NCBI RefSeq assembly: GCF_021556615.1
Contig: NZ_JAKGGD010000012.1
Coordinates: 1-32,758, forward strand
Direction: 5' to 3'
Length of the DNA: 32,758 nucleotides
From: Paracoccus salsus
GTDB taxonomy: Bacteria > Pseudomonadota > Alphaproteobacteria > Rhodobacterales > Rhodobacteraceae
In this document: positions 8,786-16,432 of the stretch, in pieces
Position numbering within the stretch: the first letter of the stretch is position 1
Layout of the letters: every line of letters begins with the position of its first letter
The notes under the pieces: generated by a model
Told to the model about the DNA's origin: nothing
The model's database searches: none
What the model saw: the letters and a program-made list of their open reading frames with translations, nothing else
Translations under genes and position numbers: made by a program

Positions 8786-9802
8786 TCAGGTCCGGTGTGC
8801 CTGGCGCAGCGATTCCATCTCGGCCGCGGAAAGCTGGATGCCGCGCCTGCGCGAGATCTCGCGCGTGGCAAAGCGCCGCTGCGAGGGCAGGCGGGCACCC
8901 TGGCCAAGGATCGCGTCGAACAGGACTTCGGCGCGCGCCAGCGGATCGCCCCGGCGGCCGGCGGCAAAGCGATCCGGGCAGAACGCGATGATCAATTCCC
9001 CATGATGGGGCAGCAGGCTGGTCGTGCCCAGGAAATCCAGGGCCTCGGGGCTGGTCAGATCGCCGATCATCACCCCGGCCAGCAACTCGATCATGGTCGC
9101 GATCGCCGACCCCTTGTGCGCGCCGAAGGGCAGCATCGCGCCTTCCAGCGCCCGGTCGGGGTTGGTGGTCGGCTGGCCGTCCCTGTCCAGCGCCCATCCC
9201 TCGGGCAGATCGGTGCCGGCGCGGCGATGCAGTTCGATCTCGCCGCGCGCGGCGATCGATGTGGCGATATCGAAGACATAGGGCGGCTGGTCGGGGCGAG
9301 GCCAGCCAAAGGCGATCGGATTGGTTCCCAGGAGCGGCCTCGTGCCACCGGTCGGCGCAACCGTGGCATAGCTGGGGCACATCGCCATCGCGGCCAGCCC
9401 CCGGTCGGTCAGCGCCTCGATCTCGGGCCAGAGCGCCGAGAAATGCGTGCAGGAATTGATCACCAGCGCCGCGATACCCTGCTGGCGGGTCCGCTCGACC
9501 AGCACCGGGGCGCCGATATGGAACGCGGCGGGCGAGAAGGCCCCGTTCGCGTCCACCCGGATCACCGACGATCCGTCATCGGACAGTTCGGGCACGGCCA
9601 TAGGGGCGACCTTGCCTGCGTCGATCGTGCGCAGCAAGCCGTCGATGCGGTAGATGCCGTGGGATTTGCAGCCATCCCGCTCTCCGGCCACGATCACGGC
9701 GGCGACCCGCTCGGCCTGCAATTCGCTGAGACCGGCGGTCCGGAAGATGCCGGTGACGATGCCGGTCAAGTCCTCGACGCTCAGTGTCGTGGTGTCGGTC
9801 AT
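8786..9802 (-). CDS. LDH2/MDH2-family NAD(P)-dependent oxidoreductase
   Basis: A 338-residue protein of the malate/L-lactate dehydrogenase 2 family, which also includes sulfolactate, ureidoglycolate and delta-1-piperideine/pyrroline-2-carboxylate reductases. The SHGIYRI motif (normally SHGxxR) and the GGTRPLLGTNPIAFGWP segment are family hallmarks. KGSAIATMIELLAGVM near residue 240 is the other conserved block. Start ATG 9802 is chosen because GGAGG lies four bases upstream; ATG 9805 is directly adjacent. It is the last of three minus-strand oxidoreductase genes, after a gap of about 180 bases, and converges on the histidine kinase with a 13-base gap. The exact 2-oxo or imino acid substrate cannot be read from the sequence. 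Confidence 0.9.
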   Translation of the reverse strand: MTDTTTLSVEDLTGIVTGIFRTAGLSELQAERVAAVIVAGERDGCKSHGIYRIDGLLRTIDAGKVAPMAVPELSDDGSSVIRVDANGAFSPAAFHIGAPVLVERTRQQGIAALVINSCTHFSALWPEIEALTDRGLAAMAMCPSYATVAPTGGTRPLLGTNPIAFGWPRPDQPPYVFDIATSIAARGEIELHRRAGTDLPEGWALDRDGQPTTNPDRALEGAMLPFGAHKGSAIATMIELLAGVMIGDLTSPEALDFLGTTSLLPHHGELIIAFCPDRFAAGRRGDPLARAEVLFDAILGQGARLPSQRRFATREISRRRGIQLSAAEMESLRQAHRT

Positions 9803-9890
9803 CATGCCTCCGCGGACCTGTCTGCCGCTGTCTGTGTAGTCAATCCGGGCGAATCTGGCAACGACAAGACCGCCTGCGCATGGTCGCCTT

Positions 9891-9974
9891 TCACGCACCG
9901 TCTTCGATGACGCCGATGTCACGCGGCACGCCACCGCCGATGGCGAGGCGCTGGATCTGTGGACCGCGCGGCAT
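9891..9974 (-). pseudogene. 27-residue open frame between SDR and LDH2 genes, possible gene remnant
   Basis: ATG to TGA encodes MPRGPQIQRLAIGGGVPRD followed by IGVIEDGA. The composition looks like real protein and the frame starts seven bases after the SDR stop, but no ribosome-binding site is evident. It could be a scrap of a deleted gene or a tiny coupled peptide. I do not recognise a family. Confidence 0.2.
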
Positions 9975-9981
9975 CGCTGTT

Positions 9982-10731
9982 TCAGATCGTGCGGCCGCCA
10001 TCGACCTCAAGGATCACGCCGGTGATGAACTGAGCCTCGTCCGAGGCAAGATAAAGCGCCGCATTCGCGATGTCCTGAGGTTCGGACAGCCGGCCCAACG
10101 GGATCGTCGCGATGAACCGTTGCCGATTTTCGGGCGTGTCGGGAACGCCCATGAACTGTTCCAGAAGCCCGGTCACACCCATGACCGGCGCGATTCCGCA
10201 AACCCGGATGCCCTCCGGGGCAAGCTCGACCGCAAGCGACTTGGTCATCAGGTTCACCGCGCCCTTGGAAGAGTTGTACCAGGTCAGGCCAGGCCGCGGG
10301 CGGATGCCCGCGGTCGATCCCACGTTCAGCATCACGCCGCCCCCCTGATCCCGCCAGATCGGCACGCAGGTCTTGGTCATGTGAAAGATCGACAGCACGT
10401 TGATGTCATAGATCTTGCGGAACGTATCTTCGTCGGTCTCCATCAAGGGGCGGTTCGGGTTGGTCCATCCCGCGTTGTTCACCACGATGTCCAGCCGCCC
10501 GAACGCGTCGAGCGTCTGTCGGACCGCCGCCTCGACCTGGTCGCCCTTGCTGACATCGCAGGTCAAGGCGATCGCGTTGGGGCCAAGCTCTTCGGCCACG
10601 GCGCGCGCGCCCTCGCCATTCCTGTCCACCACCGCGACCTTTGCGCCCTCGCGAATATAGGTCTGCGCGATGCCGCGCCCGAAGCCCGAGGCGGCGCCGG
10701 TCACGATTGTCGTCTTTCCTTCAAGCCGCAT
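9982..10731 (-). CDS. Short-chain dehydrogenase/reductase (SDR)
   Basis: A classical SDR of 249 residues. The nucleotide-binding motif TGAASGFGRG is at 11-20, and Asp36 at the end of the second strand favours NAD(H) over NADP(H). NNAG is at 85-88, and the catalytic set is Asn111, Ser139, Tyr152 and Lys156 (YNSSK). The C-terminus EVDGG is typical. Start ATG 10731 is preceded by AGAAGGAG. It lies 48 bases downstream of the aldehyde dehydrogenase on the same strand, so an alcohol-to-aldehyde-to-acid sequence is plausible, but the substrate is unknown. Confidence 0.94.
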   Translation of the reverse strand: MRLEGKTTIVTGAASGFGRGIAQTYIREGAKVAVVDRNGEGARAVAEELGPNAIALTCDVSKGDQVEAAVRQTLDAFGRLDIVVNNAGWTNPNRPLMETDEDTFRKIYDINVLSIFHMTKTCVPIWRDQGGGVMLNVGSTAGIRPRPGLTWYNSSKGAVNLMTKSLAVELAPEGIRVCGIAPVMGVTGLLEQFMGVPDTPENRQRFIATIPLGRLSEPQDIANAALYLASDEAQFITGVILEVDGGRTI

Positions 10732-10779
10732 GAGCCAAATCTCCTTCTGGGTTCTTCGAAATGTCGCGGCAGGGTGCGA

Positions 10780-12249
10780 CTAGCCGTAATGGTTCACGAC
10801 CGTCTTGATATGCGAGAATTCCAGCAGTGCCGCGAAGCCCTTTTCGCGGCCGTGCCCGGACTTTCGGATGCCGCCGAACGGCAGTTCGACCCCGCCACCG
10901 GCGCCGTAGCCATTGATGAACACCTGTCCGCAGCGCAGGGCGTTCGACATGCGCTGCTGACGCGCACCGTCGCGCGTCCAGACAGCGGCCACCAGGCCGT
11001 AATCGGTGCCGTTGGCGATCTTGACAGCCTCGTCTTCGTCCTCGAACGGGATCACCGCAAGAACCGGTCCGAACACCTCCTCTTGCGCGATCCCGGCATC
11101 GGGATCGCAGGGGCCGAACAGGGCGGGCGCGACATAATATCCACCCTCGGGCGCGTCGGGACTGATCGTGCCGCGCGCGATCAGCGGCGCATCGGCATTG
11201 TCGATATAGCCCTCGACCCTGCGCTTCTGCCGTTCCGAGATCAGCGGCCCCAGCACCGCATCCTCGCCGGATGCCGAGGCGGCGATCGTCTCGAAACGGG
11301 CCTTCAACTCGCGCACGACCCGTTCATGGATCGAACGCTGGACCAGCGCCCGGCTGCCTGCCGAGCAGGTCTGCCCGGCATTCTGGATCACCGCCTTGAC
11401 GACGACCGGGATGGCGGCGTCCAGATCGGCATCCTCGAAGATGACCTGCGGCGACTTGCCGCCCAGTTCCAGCGTACAGCCGATGAAGTTCCGCGCGGCG
11501 GCGGTCTGGATCATGACGCCGACTTCGGGCGAACCGGTGAACGACATGAAGTCGATGCCGCGATGTTCCGACAGCGCCTTGCCCGCGACCTCGCCGCGCC
11601 CGGTGACGATGTTCAGCGCCCCGGGCGGAAAGCCGGTCTCGACCGCCATCTCGCCGATCCGCAGAGCCGTAAGGCAGGCATCCTCGGCGGGCTTCAGCAC
11701 CGCGGCGTTGCCCATCGCCAGCGCCGGCGCGACCGAGCGGCCGACCATCTGCGCGGGGTAATTCCACGGAATGATATGCCCGGTGACACCATAGGGCTCG
11801 CGCCGGACCTCGACATTGTAGCCGCGCTGGAACGGGATCACTTCGCCATGCACCTTGTCGGCGGCGGCGCCATAGTATTCGAAATAGCGGCCGGTCACCT
11901 GCATGTCGATGCGGGCCTGCGCGATCGGCTTGCCGTTGTCGGCCGATTCAAGCTGCGCCAGATCTTCGGCGTGCGCGATGATCATCGCCGACAGGCGCAG
12001 CAGCAGCCGGCCGCGTTCGGTCGCCGACAGGCGGCCCCAGTCGCCGTGGTCGAACGCGTCGCGCGCGGCGGCCACCGCCGCCTCGACATCCTCGGCGCCG
12101 CTGTCGGCGATGGTGGTAAAGGGCAGCCCGTCGATGGGCGACACCACCTCCATCTCGGCCCCTGACGCGGCCGGCAGGAAGGCGTTGCCGATCAGGTTGG
12201 CGGGGCGGGGAAGCACAAGCTTTCGGGCGGACACGGGCAGGTCTTTCAT
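10780..12249 (-). CDS. NAD(P)-dependent aldehyde dehydrogenase
   Basis: A 489-residue ALDH-superfamily enzyme oxidising an aldehyde to the acid. Catalytic Cys295 is in NAGQTCSAGSR, the general base Glu261 in LELGGKSPQ, and the oxyanion Asn163 in PWNYPAQ. The cofactor-binding LKPAE and FTGSPEVG motifs are present. Overall it resembles the betaine-aldehyde/aromatic semialdehyde group. The first residues (MKDLPVSARK) follow a start codon that overlaps an upstream minus-strand TGA as ATGA, suggesting that it was once coupled to a gene now degraded. Downstream lie the SDR and LDH2-family genes. Confidence 0.95.
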   Translation of the reverse strand: MKDLPVSARKLVLPRPANLIGNAFLPAASGAEMEVVSPIDGLPFTTIADSGAEDVEAAVAAARDAFDHGDWGRLSATERGRLLLRLSAMIIAHAEDLAQLESADNGKPIAQARIDMQVTGRYFEYYGAAADKVHGEVIPFQRGYNVEVRREPYGVTGHIIPWNYPAQMVGRSVAPALAMGNAAVLKPAEDACLTALRIGEMAVETGFPPGALNIVTGRGEVAGKALSEHRGIDFMSFTGSPEVGVMIQTAAARNFIGCTLELGGKSPQVIFEDADLDAAIPVVVKAVIQNAGQTCSAGSRALVQRSIHERVVRELKARFETIAASASGEDAVLGPLISERQKRRVEGYIDNADAPLIARGTISPDAPEGGYYVAPALFGPCDPDAGIAQEEVFGPVLAVIPFEDEDEAVKIANGTDYGLVAAVWTRDGARQQRMSNALRCGQVFINGYGAGGGVELPFGGIRKSGHGREKGFAALLEFSHIKTVVNHYG

Positions 12250-12707
12250 GCGGGTTCCCTTTGCGGCTGAAGCGCGCCTTGACTGACCTCGTCGCGCGCG
12301 GTCACAGGCCGGGGGCTTGCCGATGCGCCCAGCAGCGCGGGATTGGATCGGGTGGCCGGCGTGACGATGCGGCAGGCGTCGCGCAGGTCGTGCCGTCCGG
12401 GCTCATCTCGAAACCTCCCTGCCCGATTGGCTGGACGTGGTGCGGCGGATCAGACTGTGAGGATAACCATGATGCCACCGGGCGCAAACCGGATGTTGGG
12501 CAGCCGGGGCTTCCGGCGGAAGCTGCCGGATGTCACTTCGCGCAACTCGCCGATGCACAAGCGGTTGCGCAGCGGCGCCTGGAAGCCCGGGCCGTCAACC
12601 GCGGCGACAAGCTGGTCCAGGTTTCATCCTGCCGACCCGAGCCCGCGCCGCGTGACCATGTCGCGCCATTTCACATGGCGACGCCGCGCCGCTTTCGCGC
12701 CAGGCGC
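12250..12707. other. Gap with coding scraps but no intact gene
   Basis: On the minus strand an open frame containing RHDLRDACRIVTPATRSNPA ends with a TGA overlapping the aldehyde dehydrogenase ATG. In another frame a GGAGG-preceded ATG at 12407 starts a 34-residue peptide. On the plus strand, around 12520-12620, LADAQAVAQRRLEARAVNRG and then DKLV resembles a segment of 2-keto-4-pentenoate hydratase-type proteins, without an intact gene. I read the region as eroded genes. None is firm. Confidence 0.35.
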
Positions 12708-13157
12708 TCACCGGATGGTGCCGGCCTTGTCGGCGAAGCCTTTCATGGCCCGTTCCATCTTGCCCAGATATTCGGCGTCGTCGTCGATCTCAAGGTCGTC
12801 GAACATCTCTGCGGGTTCGACCCAGGCGATCTGCGTGGCCCCGGACGGATCGCTGTAGACCAGCATCCTGAGCGGCAGGTGAAGGCCGGCGCGGATGTCC
12901 TGCTGCATCGCCAGCGTCCCCAGTTGCGGATTGCCAAAGATCAGCAGCTGCGAGTCGGCCAACTCCATTTCCACGCTTCGTGCACCCTCGCCGTGATCGA
13001 CGCGCGCAAAGACGGTGGCCCCGGCCTCGGTCACCGCGGCTTCAAGACGGTCCATCACCTCGGCCACCGAACCGTCTGCGGCGACGCTGTCGATATCGGC
13101 CAGGGCAGGGCTGGCCAGGGTTGCCAGGGTTGCGACGGCGGGTACGAGACGCTTCAT
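12708..13157 (-). CDS. Secreted DUF302-domain protein
   Basis: A 149-residue exported protein. Its signal peptide (MKRLVPAVATLATLASPALA) is followed by a single DUF302 domain. The domain shows the typical pattern EVMDRLEAAVTEAGATVFARVDH, then LLIFGNPQLGTLAMQQD, LPLRMLVYSD and VEPAEM. The frame is open upstream, but ATG 13157 has GGAGG six bases before it and begins the signal peptide. DUF302 proteins are widespread periplasmic or cytosolic proteins of unclear role, sometimes near redox or metal genes. No partner is obvious here. Confidence 0.9.
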   Translation of the reverse strand: MKRLVPAVATLATLASPALADIDSVAADGSVAEVMDRLEAAVTEAGATVFARVDHGEGARSVEMELADSQLLIFGNPQLGTLAMQQDIRAGLHLPLRMLVYSDPSGATQIAWVEPAEMFDDLEIDDDAEYLGKMERAMKGFADKAGTIR

Positions 13158-13426
13158 GGCGGTCCTCCGGTCAAAGCGGTTTTCGACCAACGCCCCCGAA
13201 GGCGCCAGGTTCCCGTCCGGATCGACAAGGCGGACCGCTGGACCAGTCGCGCGATCGCGGCCAGCGTGTCGGGGCCCGCGTTTTCGCAAGGGAAGCTCGC
13301 TCAGGCCCGGAACCGCCCTTCATCGTTCCTGACGACGTGGCCAGCCTCGCCGTATCGGGCCGGGGCTGCGTGACAGGGTCCAGCGTAACATCACCGCCGT
13401 AAGGCTGGGGGGCGCATTCGACAAGA

Positions 13427-13450
13427 AAAGCGGGGCCAAGGCCCCGCTTT
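13427..13450 (-). terminator. Rho-independent terminator for the DUF992 gene
   Basis: AAAGCGGGGCC pairs with GGCCCCGCTTT (perfect 11-bp palindromic arms). On the minus strand the stem is followed by CTTTTCTTGT, a U-rich tail, 20 bases after the DUF992 stop codon. Confidence 0.8.
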
Positions 13451-13469
13451 CCTGCAGGTTTCGACTGGT

Positions 13470-13994
13470 TTATTCCGCCGGCGTCGCGACGACTTTGTCC
13501 AGCTGCAGAGAGGCCAGGCCAACGGCCAGGTTCAGACCGCTGCTGCCCTGAGCCGACAGCGGCTGCAGGCCGATATTCTTGTTGGTGCCGCCGATCAGAG
13601 CGTTTGCGCCAAGGCCGATGCCCAGATTGGCTTCCGCGCTCAGGCCCTCATAATAGCCAAGAAGCGCCTCGTCATTCATCTCGAAATCGTCTTTGGAAAA
13701 GACCGCCCAGGTCATGAACGCTTCCTCGGTCTTGCCGATATCGATACCGATACGCGACAGCGAGCCAGTATAAGTCACGACAGTTCCATCCTTGCCCTCG
13801 AAGTCACAGGTGGCTTCCTTGCTGGACCCCAGCAGCAGCCCCCAGCCACCGTCGATGGTGCAGCTCAGTTGGCCCAACTCCTGACCGGCGACCTCTTCAA
13901 CCGGCTTTTCCTCTTGCGTGTGGTTGTCCGCCAGGGCGGGGGTCGCGAGGATGGTCAGTGCGATGACAGTGCTGCAGACAGTCTTGATAGCCAT
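13470..13994 (-). CDS. Secreted DUF992 family protein
   Basis: A 174-residue exported protein with a signal peptide (MAIKTVCSTVIALTILATPALA). The mature part starts with an acidic linker and then fits DUF992: GQLSCTIDGGWGLLLGSSK, ATCDFEG, TYTGSLSRIGIDIGKTEE, and a glycine-rich GLGANALIGG ending in LQPLSAQGSSGLNLAVG. Cys45 and Cys63 probably form a disulfide in the periplasm. Its function is unknown. It has its own sigma-70-type promoter (14027-14055) and terminator (13427-13450), so it is probably a single-gene transcript. Confidence 0.93.
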   Translation of the reverse strand: MAIKTVCSTVIALTILATPALADNHTQEEKPVEEVAGQELGQLSCTIDGGWGLLLGSSKEATCDFEGKDGTVVTYTGSLSRIGIDIGKTEEAFMTWAVFSKDDFEMNDEALLGYYEGLSAEANLGIGLGANALIGGTNKNIGLQPLSAQGSSGLNLAVGLASLQLDKVVATPAE

Positions 13995-14026
13995 AAAAAC
14001 ATTTCCTTCGTTTTGAACGAATAGGC

Positions 14027-14055
14027 GTTATAGCGCCGCAGGACGAATTTTTCAA
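14027..14055 (-). promoter_or_regulatory. Sigma-70-type promoter of the DUF992 gene
   Basis: On the minus strand TTGAAA (-35) and TATAAC (-10) are separated by exactly 17 bases, about 35 bases upstream of the start codon. This is the cleanest housekeeping-type promoter in the window. Confidence 0.75.
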
Positions 14056-14076
14056 GTTGGGCCGCCCGCGCCGCAT

Positions 14077-14172
14077 GGCTGGCCGCCGTGAATGACCATT
14101 GCGCGCCGCCGGCGCACAGCAACGCGCTGCCTGCCGACGCGCCGAAGCTGAAGGCGTTCACGGCGGCCAGCC
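14077..14172. repeat. 96-bp element bounded by perfect 16-bp inverted repeats
   Basis: GGCTGGCCGCCGTGAA (14077-14092) and TTCACGGCGGCCAGCC (14157-14172) are exact reverse complements separated by 64 bases. The interior also contains a GCGCC/GGCGC hairpin. No transposase is present. It could be a small non-autonomous mobile element, a structured RNA, or part of an extragenic repeat family. Confidence 0.6.
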
Positions 14173-14252
14173 GCCGGGGCGCTGCCCCCGATCCCTGCGG
14201 GATTTCCCCCGGGATATTTGACGACCAAAGCAGGACAGGGAAACGACAGAGG

Positions 14253-14318
14253 TCGCGAGCGACGGAGGGGCGCAAGCCCCGACTGGCTCGCCGGCCCTTC
14301 GAGGGGGCCGGCGAGCCA
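14253..14318. repeat. Row of three hairpins in a gene-free gap
   Basis: Three stems follow each other: GTCG-CGAG-CGAC (14253-14264), GGGC-GCAA-GCCC with a GNRA-type loop (14269-14280), and a perfect 14-bp stem, TGGCTCGCCGGCCC/GGGCCGGCGAGCCA, with a seven-base loop (14284-14318). No T-tract follows. The surrounding gap, 13995-14662, has no supported gene. Its open frames lack ribosome-binding sites and recognisable products. Confidence 0.55.
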
Positions 14319-14662
14319 CCCCCTCCCGATCGCTCCGGCCGGGAAAGGACAGGCTGATCGCCGAACGTCTGATGCGCCGCTTCGGCAACCATGGCAAGGT
14401 GTACCGGATTACCCCCGCAAGGGCCGGCTGGGCGTTTGTGTGCCTTTCGCTCTGCCGGTTGCGCGCCGGCGAGTCCGCCGCCGAGGCGACGGGTGCGAAT
14501 GACGTCATCCTGGTCAGATCGCGGACCGCCTGGCGCGGCATTCGGATTTGCGGCCGCCGCTGGAACGCATCGACGACAGCGCCGACCCGTTTCGGCGGGC
14601 AGGGCCGAGCCCTGGTCGATCCGGTCCGGTATGGGCCTGTCGAAAAACGCCGACATCCTCGG

Positions 14663-15529
14663 TCAGCGGTCCGAACCCTTCTCGAGCCGCCTGAACAGCA
14701 GGGACAACAGGAAGCACAGCCCGCCATAAATCAGCGCGGTCGTGATCCAGGCCTCGAAGATCGCGCGTGTCGAGGAGACCAGGGCAAGCGTCCGATAGGT
14801 CAGGTCGTGGACCGAGATCAGCGACACGATCGCCGAATTCTTGACCAGCGTGATGGACTGGTTGGCCAGCGGCGGCACGATCTTATGCATCGCCTGCGGC
14901 AGCACGACGAAGCGCATCTCGTCGCGCCAGGGCAGGCCAAGGGATTGCGCCGCCTCGCGCTGGCCGCGTGGGATGGACTGGATTCCGGCGCGGATGATTT
15001 CGCCGACGAAGGCGCTTTCGAACAGCGCCAGCACGAGAATGCCCGACACCAGCGAAGGAAAGCGGCGCATGTCGCCGAAAAAGACCTGCCAGAGCCAGGC
15101 ATTCTCGCCGCGCGCGATGTCGCGGGCCCAGCCATCAATGTTGAACGCGGCGATCAACTGCTCTGAGAGGAAGAAATAGAAGATGAAGATGACCACGATC
15201 GAGGGGATGTTGCGCAGGAGTTCAAGATAGGTGCGCGCCAGCATCCGTACGGCCAGGTTCTGCGCGCAGCGCGCTAGACCCAGGATCGTGCCCAGCACCA
15301 GCGCCAGGATGCTGGCCAGGACCGAGATGCGGATGGTGTTCAGCAACCCTTCCATGAGGATGCCTGCCGTCCAGCGTCCCTGGTCCTGATCGTAATGCAG
15401 CAGGTATTGCGGGATGATCTCCCACCGCCACTTGTAGTTCAGCGTGCCCTCGATCCGGGTCCAGACATAACCCGCGAACAGCAGCAGCAGGGCAAGGATC
15501 ATCCAGTCCAGCCAGTGGATCTTTCTCAT
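14663..15529 (-). CDS. Polar amino-acid ABC transporter permease (HisM/GlnP type)
   Basis: A 288-residue inner-membrane permease with hydrophobic segments starting at WMILALLLLFAGYVW. The family signature begins GILMEGLLNTIRISVLASIL. The cytoplasmic loop RAGIQSIPRGQREAAQSLGL is the EAA motif for ATPase contact. Start ATG 15529 has GGGGA six bases upstream. It is the last of four genes (ATPase, permease, binding protein, permease) read on the minus strand. Having two different permeases implies a heterodimeric pore, as in glutamate/aspartate or general L-amino-acid systems. Confidence 0.93.
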   Translation of the reverse strand: MRKIHWLDWMILALLLLFAGYVWTRIEGTLNYKWRWEIIPQYLLHYDQDQGRWTAGILMEGLLNTIRISVLASILALVLGTILGLARCAQNLAVRMLARTYLELLRNIPSIVVIFIFYFFLSEQLIAAFNIDGWARDIARGENAWLWQVFFGDMRRFPSLVSGILVLALFESAFVGEIIRAGIQSIPRGQREAAQSLGLPWRDEMRFVVLPQAMHKIVPPLANQSITLVKNSAIVSLISVHDLTYRTLALVSSTRAIFEAWITTALIYGGLCFLLSLLFRRLEKGSDR

Positions 15530-15577
15530 GCGCTGTCCCCGATGGGCACGCCCCGCCGGCCCGGCGGGGCGGCCTTG

Positions 15578-16408
15578 TCATTCCACCTGATCGGCCCAGT
15601 CCTCGGTGGTGAACCAGTAATCATGCCGTTCTGCCAGCCACCCGGACCGCTGGTTCTGGGCGATCCAGTTGTTGAAATAATTCAGGGCATCCGGGTCGCC
15701 CTTGCGGATCACGAAGCCCTCGCCGCTTTGATCGAACATCTGGTCGCTGAAGACCGCCAGTGTTTCGGGATACGTGCGGGCATCGCGCGAGGGTGAGGGC
15801 TCGGCCCCCATTGTCGCATGGGCGTTGCCGTTCAGGACTTCCTGCGTCGCGGCGCCATCCTCGTCGAACAGCAGAAGCTGCGCCTCGGGGAACAGCGTGG
15901 CGATGGCGGCGGCGGGGGTGGCGCCGCGCCGTGCCGCGAAGGTGATCGCGGGATCGTTCAGGTCCTCGAGGCTCAGCCCTTCGGTCAGTTGCCGGTTTGC
16001 GACGATCTTGAGGCCGGAATAGGCATAGGGATCGGTGAAGTTGACGGTCAGGTTGCGCTGCGGGGTCCAGCTCATCCCCGAAATGATGACATCGAACTTG
16101 CCCGCGACCAATGCCGGGATGATGCCGTCCCAGGCCGTCTCGACGAACTCGGCCTCGACGCCCATGTCCTCGGCCAGCTTGCGGCCGACATCCAGCTCGA
16201 AGCCGATCAGGTCGCCATTCCTGGCACGCATCGACCAGGGCACGAACAGCGAAAGGCCGATCTGGATGACTCCGCGTTCCTTTATCCCCTCGATCACGCT
16301 TTCGCGCGACAGCGCCTGCGTCGCATCCTGCGCCATCGTCGGCAGGCTGGCCATCAGCACGGCACCAAGCGCCATCGCGCCGGCAAGCAGGGTTCTTCGG
16401 TTTCTCAT
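15578..16408 (-). CDS. Amino-acid ABC transporter substrate-binding protein
   Basis: A 276-residue periplasmic binding protein (SBP_bac_3 family). A signal peptide with twin arginines (MRNRRTLLAGAMALGAVLMA) ends near TMAQD. The following IKERGVIQIGLSLFVPWSM, IGFELDVGRKLAEDMG, WDGIIPALVAGKFDVIISGM and NFTDPYAYSGL are the usual family blocks. Start ATG 16408 follows GGGAG at seven bases. The exact amino acid is not clear; the aromatic and acidic residues around the site do not settle it. Confidence 0.94.
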   Translation of the reverse strand: MRNRRTLLAGAMALGAVLMASLPTMAQDATQALSRESVIEGIKERGVIQIGLSLFVPWSMRARNGDLIGFELDVGRKLAEDMGVEAEFVETAWDGIIPALVAGKFDVIISGMSWTPQRNLTVNFTDPYAYSGLKIVANRQLTEGLSLEDLNDPAITFAARRGATPAAAIATLFPEAQLLLFDEDGAATQEVLNGNAHATMGAEPSPSRDARTYPETLAVFSDQMFDQSGEGFVIRKGDPDALNYFNNWIAQNQRSGWLAERHDYWFTTEDWADQVE

Positions 16409-16432
16409 GTTGCAACTCCCGTGTCGGTTTGT

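Noticed and set aside
9784..12165. 793-codon open frame on the plus strand
   Set aside because: It is antisense to the SDR and aldehyde dehydrogenase genes, whose catalytic residues are intact. The frame has mirror-type composition and no ribosome-binding site.
13955..14656. Minus-strand frame with a segment like the NxFxFG motif of ketoacyl synthases
   Set aside because: The similarity is only a few residues, arises partly from the 16-bp inverted repeats, and the frame runs through the DUF992 promoter.
14372..15166. Plus-strand frame starting MRRFGNHGKVYRITPARAG
   Set aside because: The first part has some protein-like character, but most of it is antisense to the amino-acid permease. There is no ribosome-binding site and no family.
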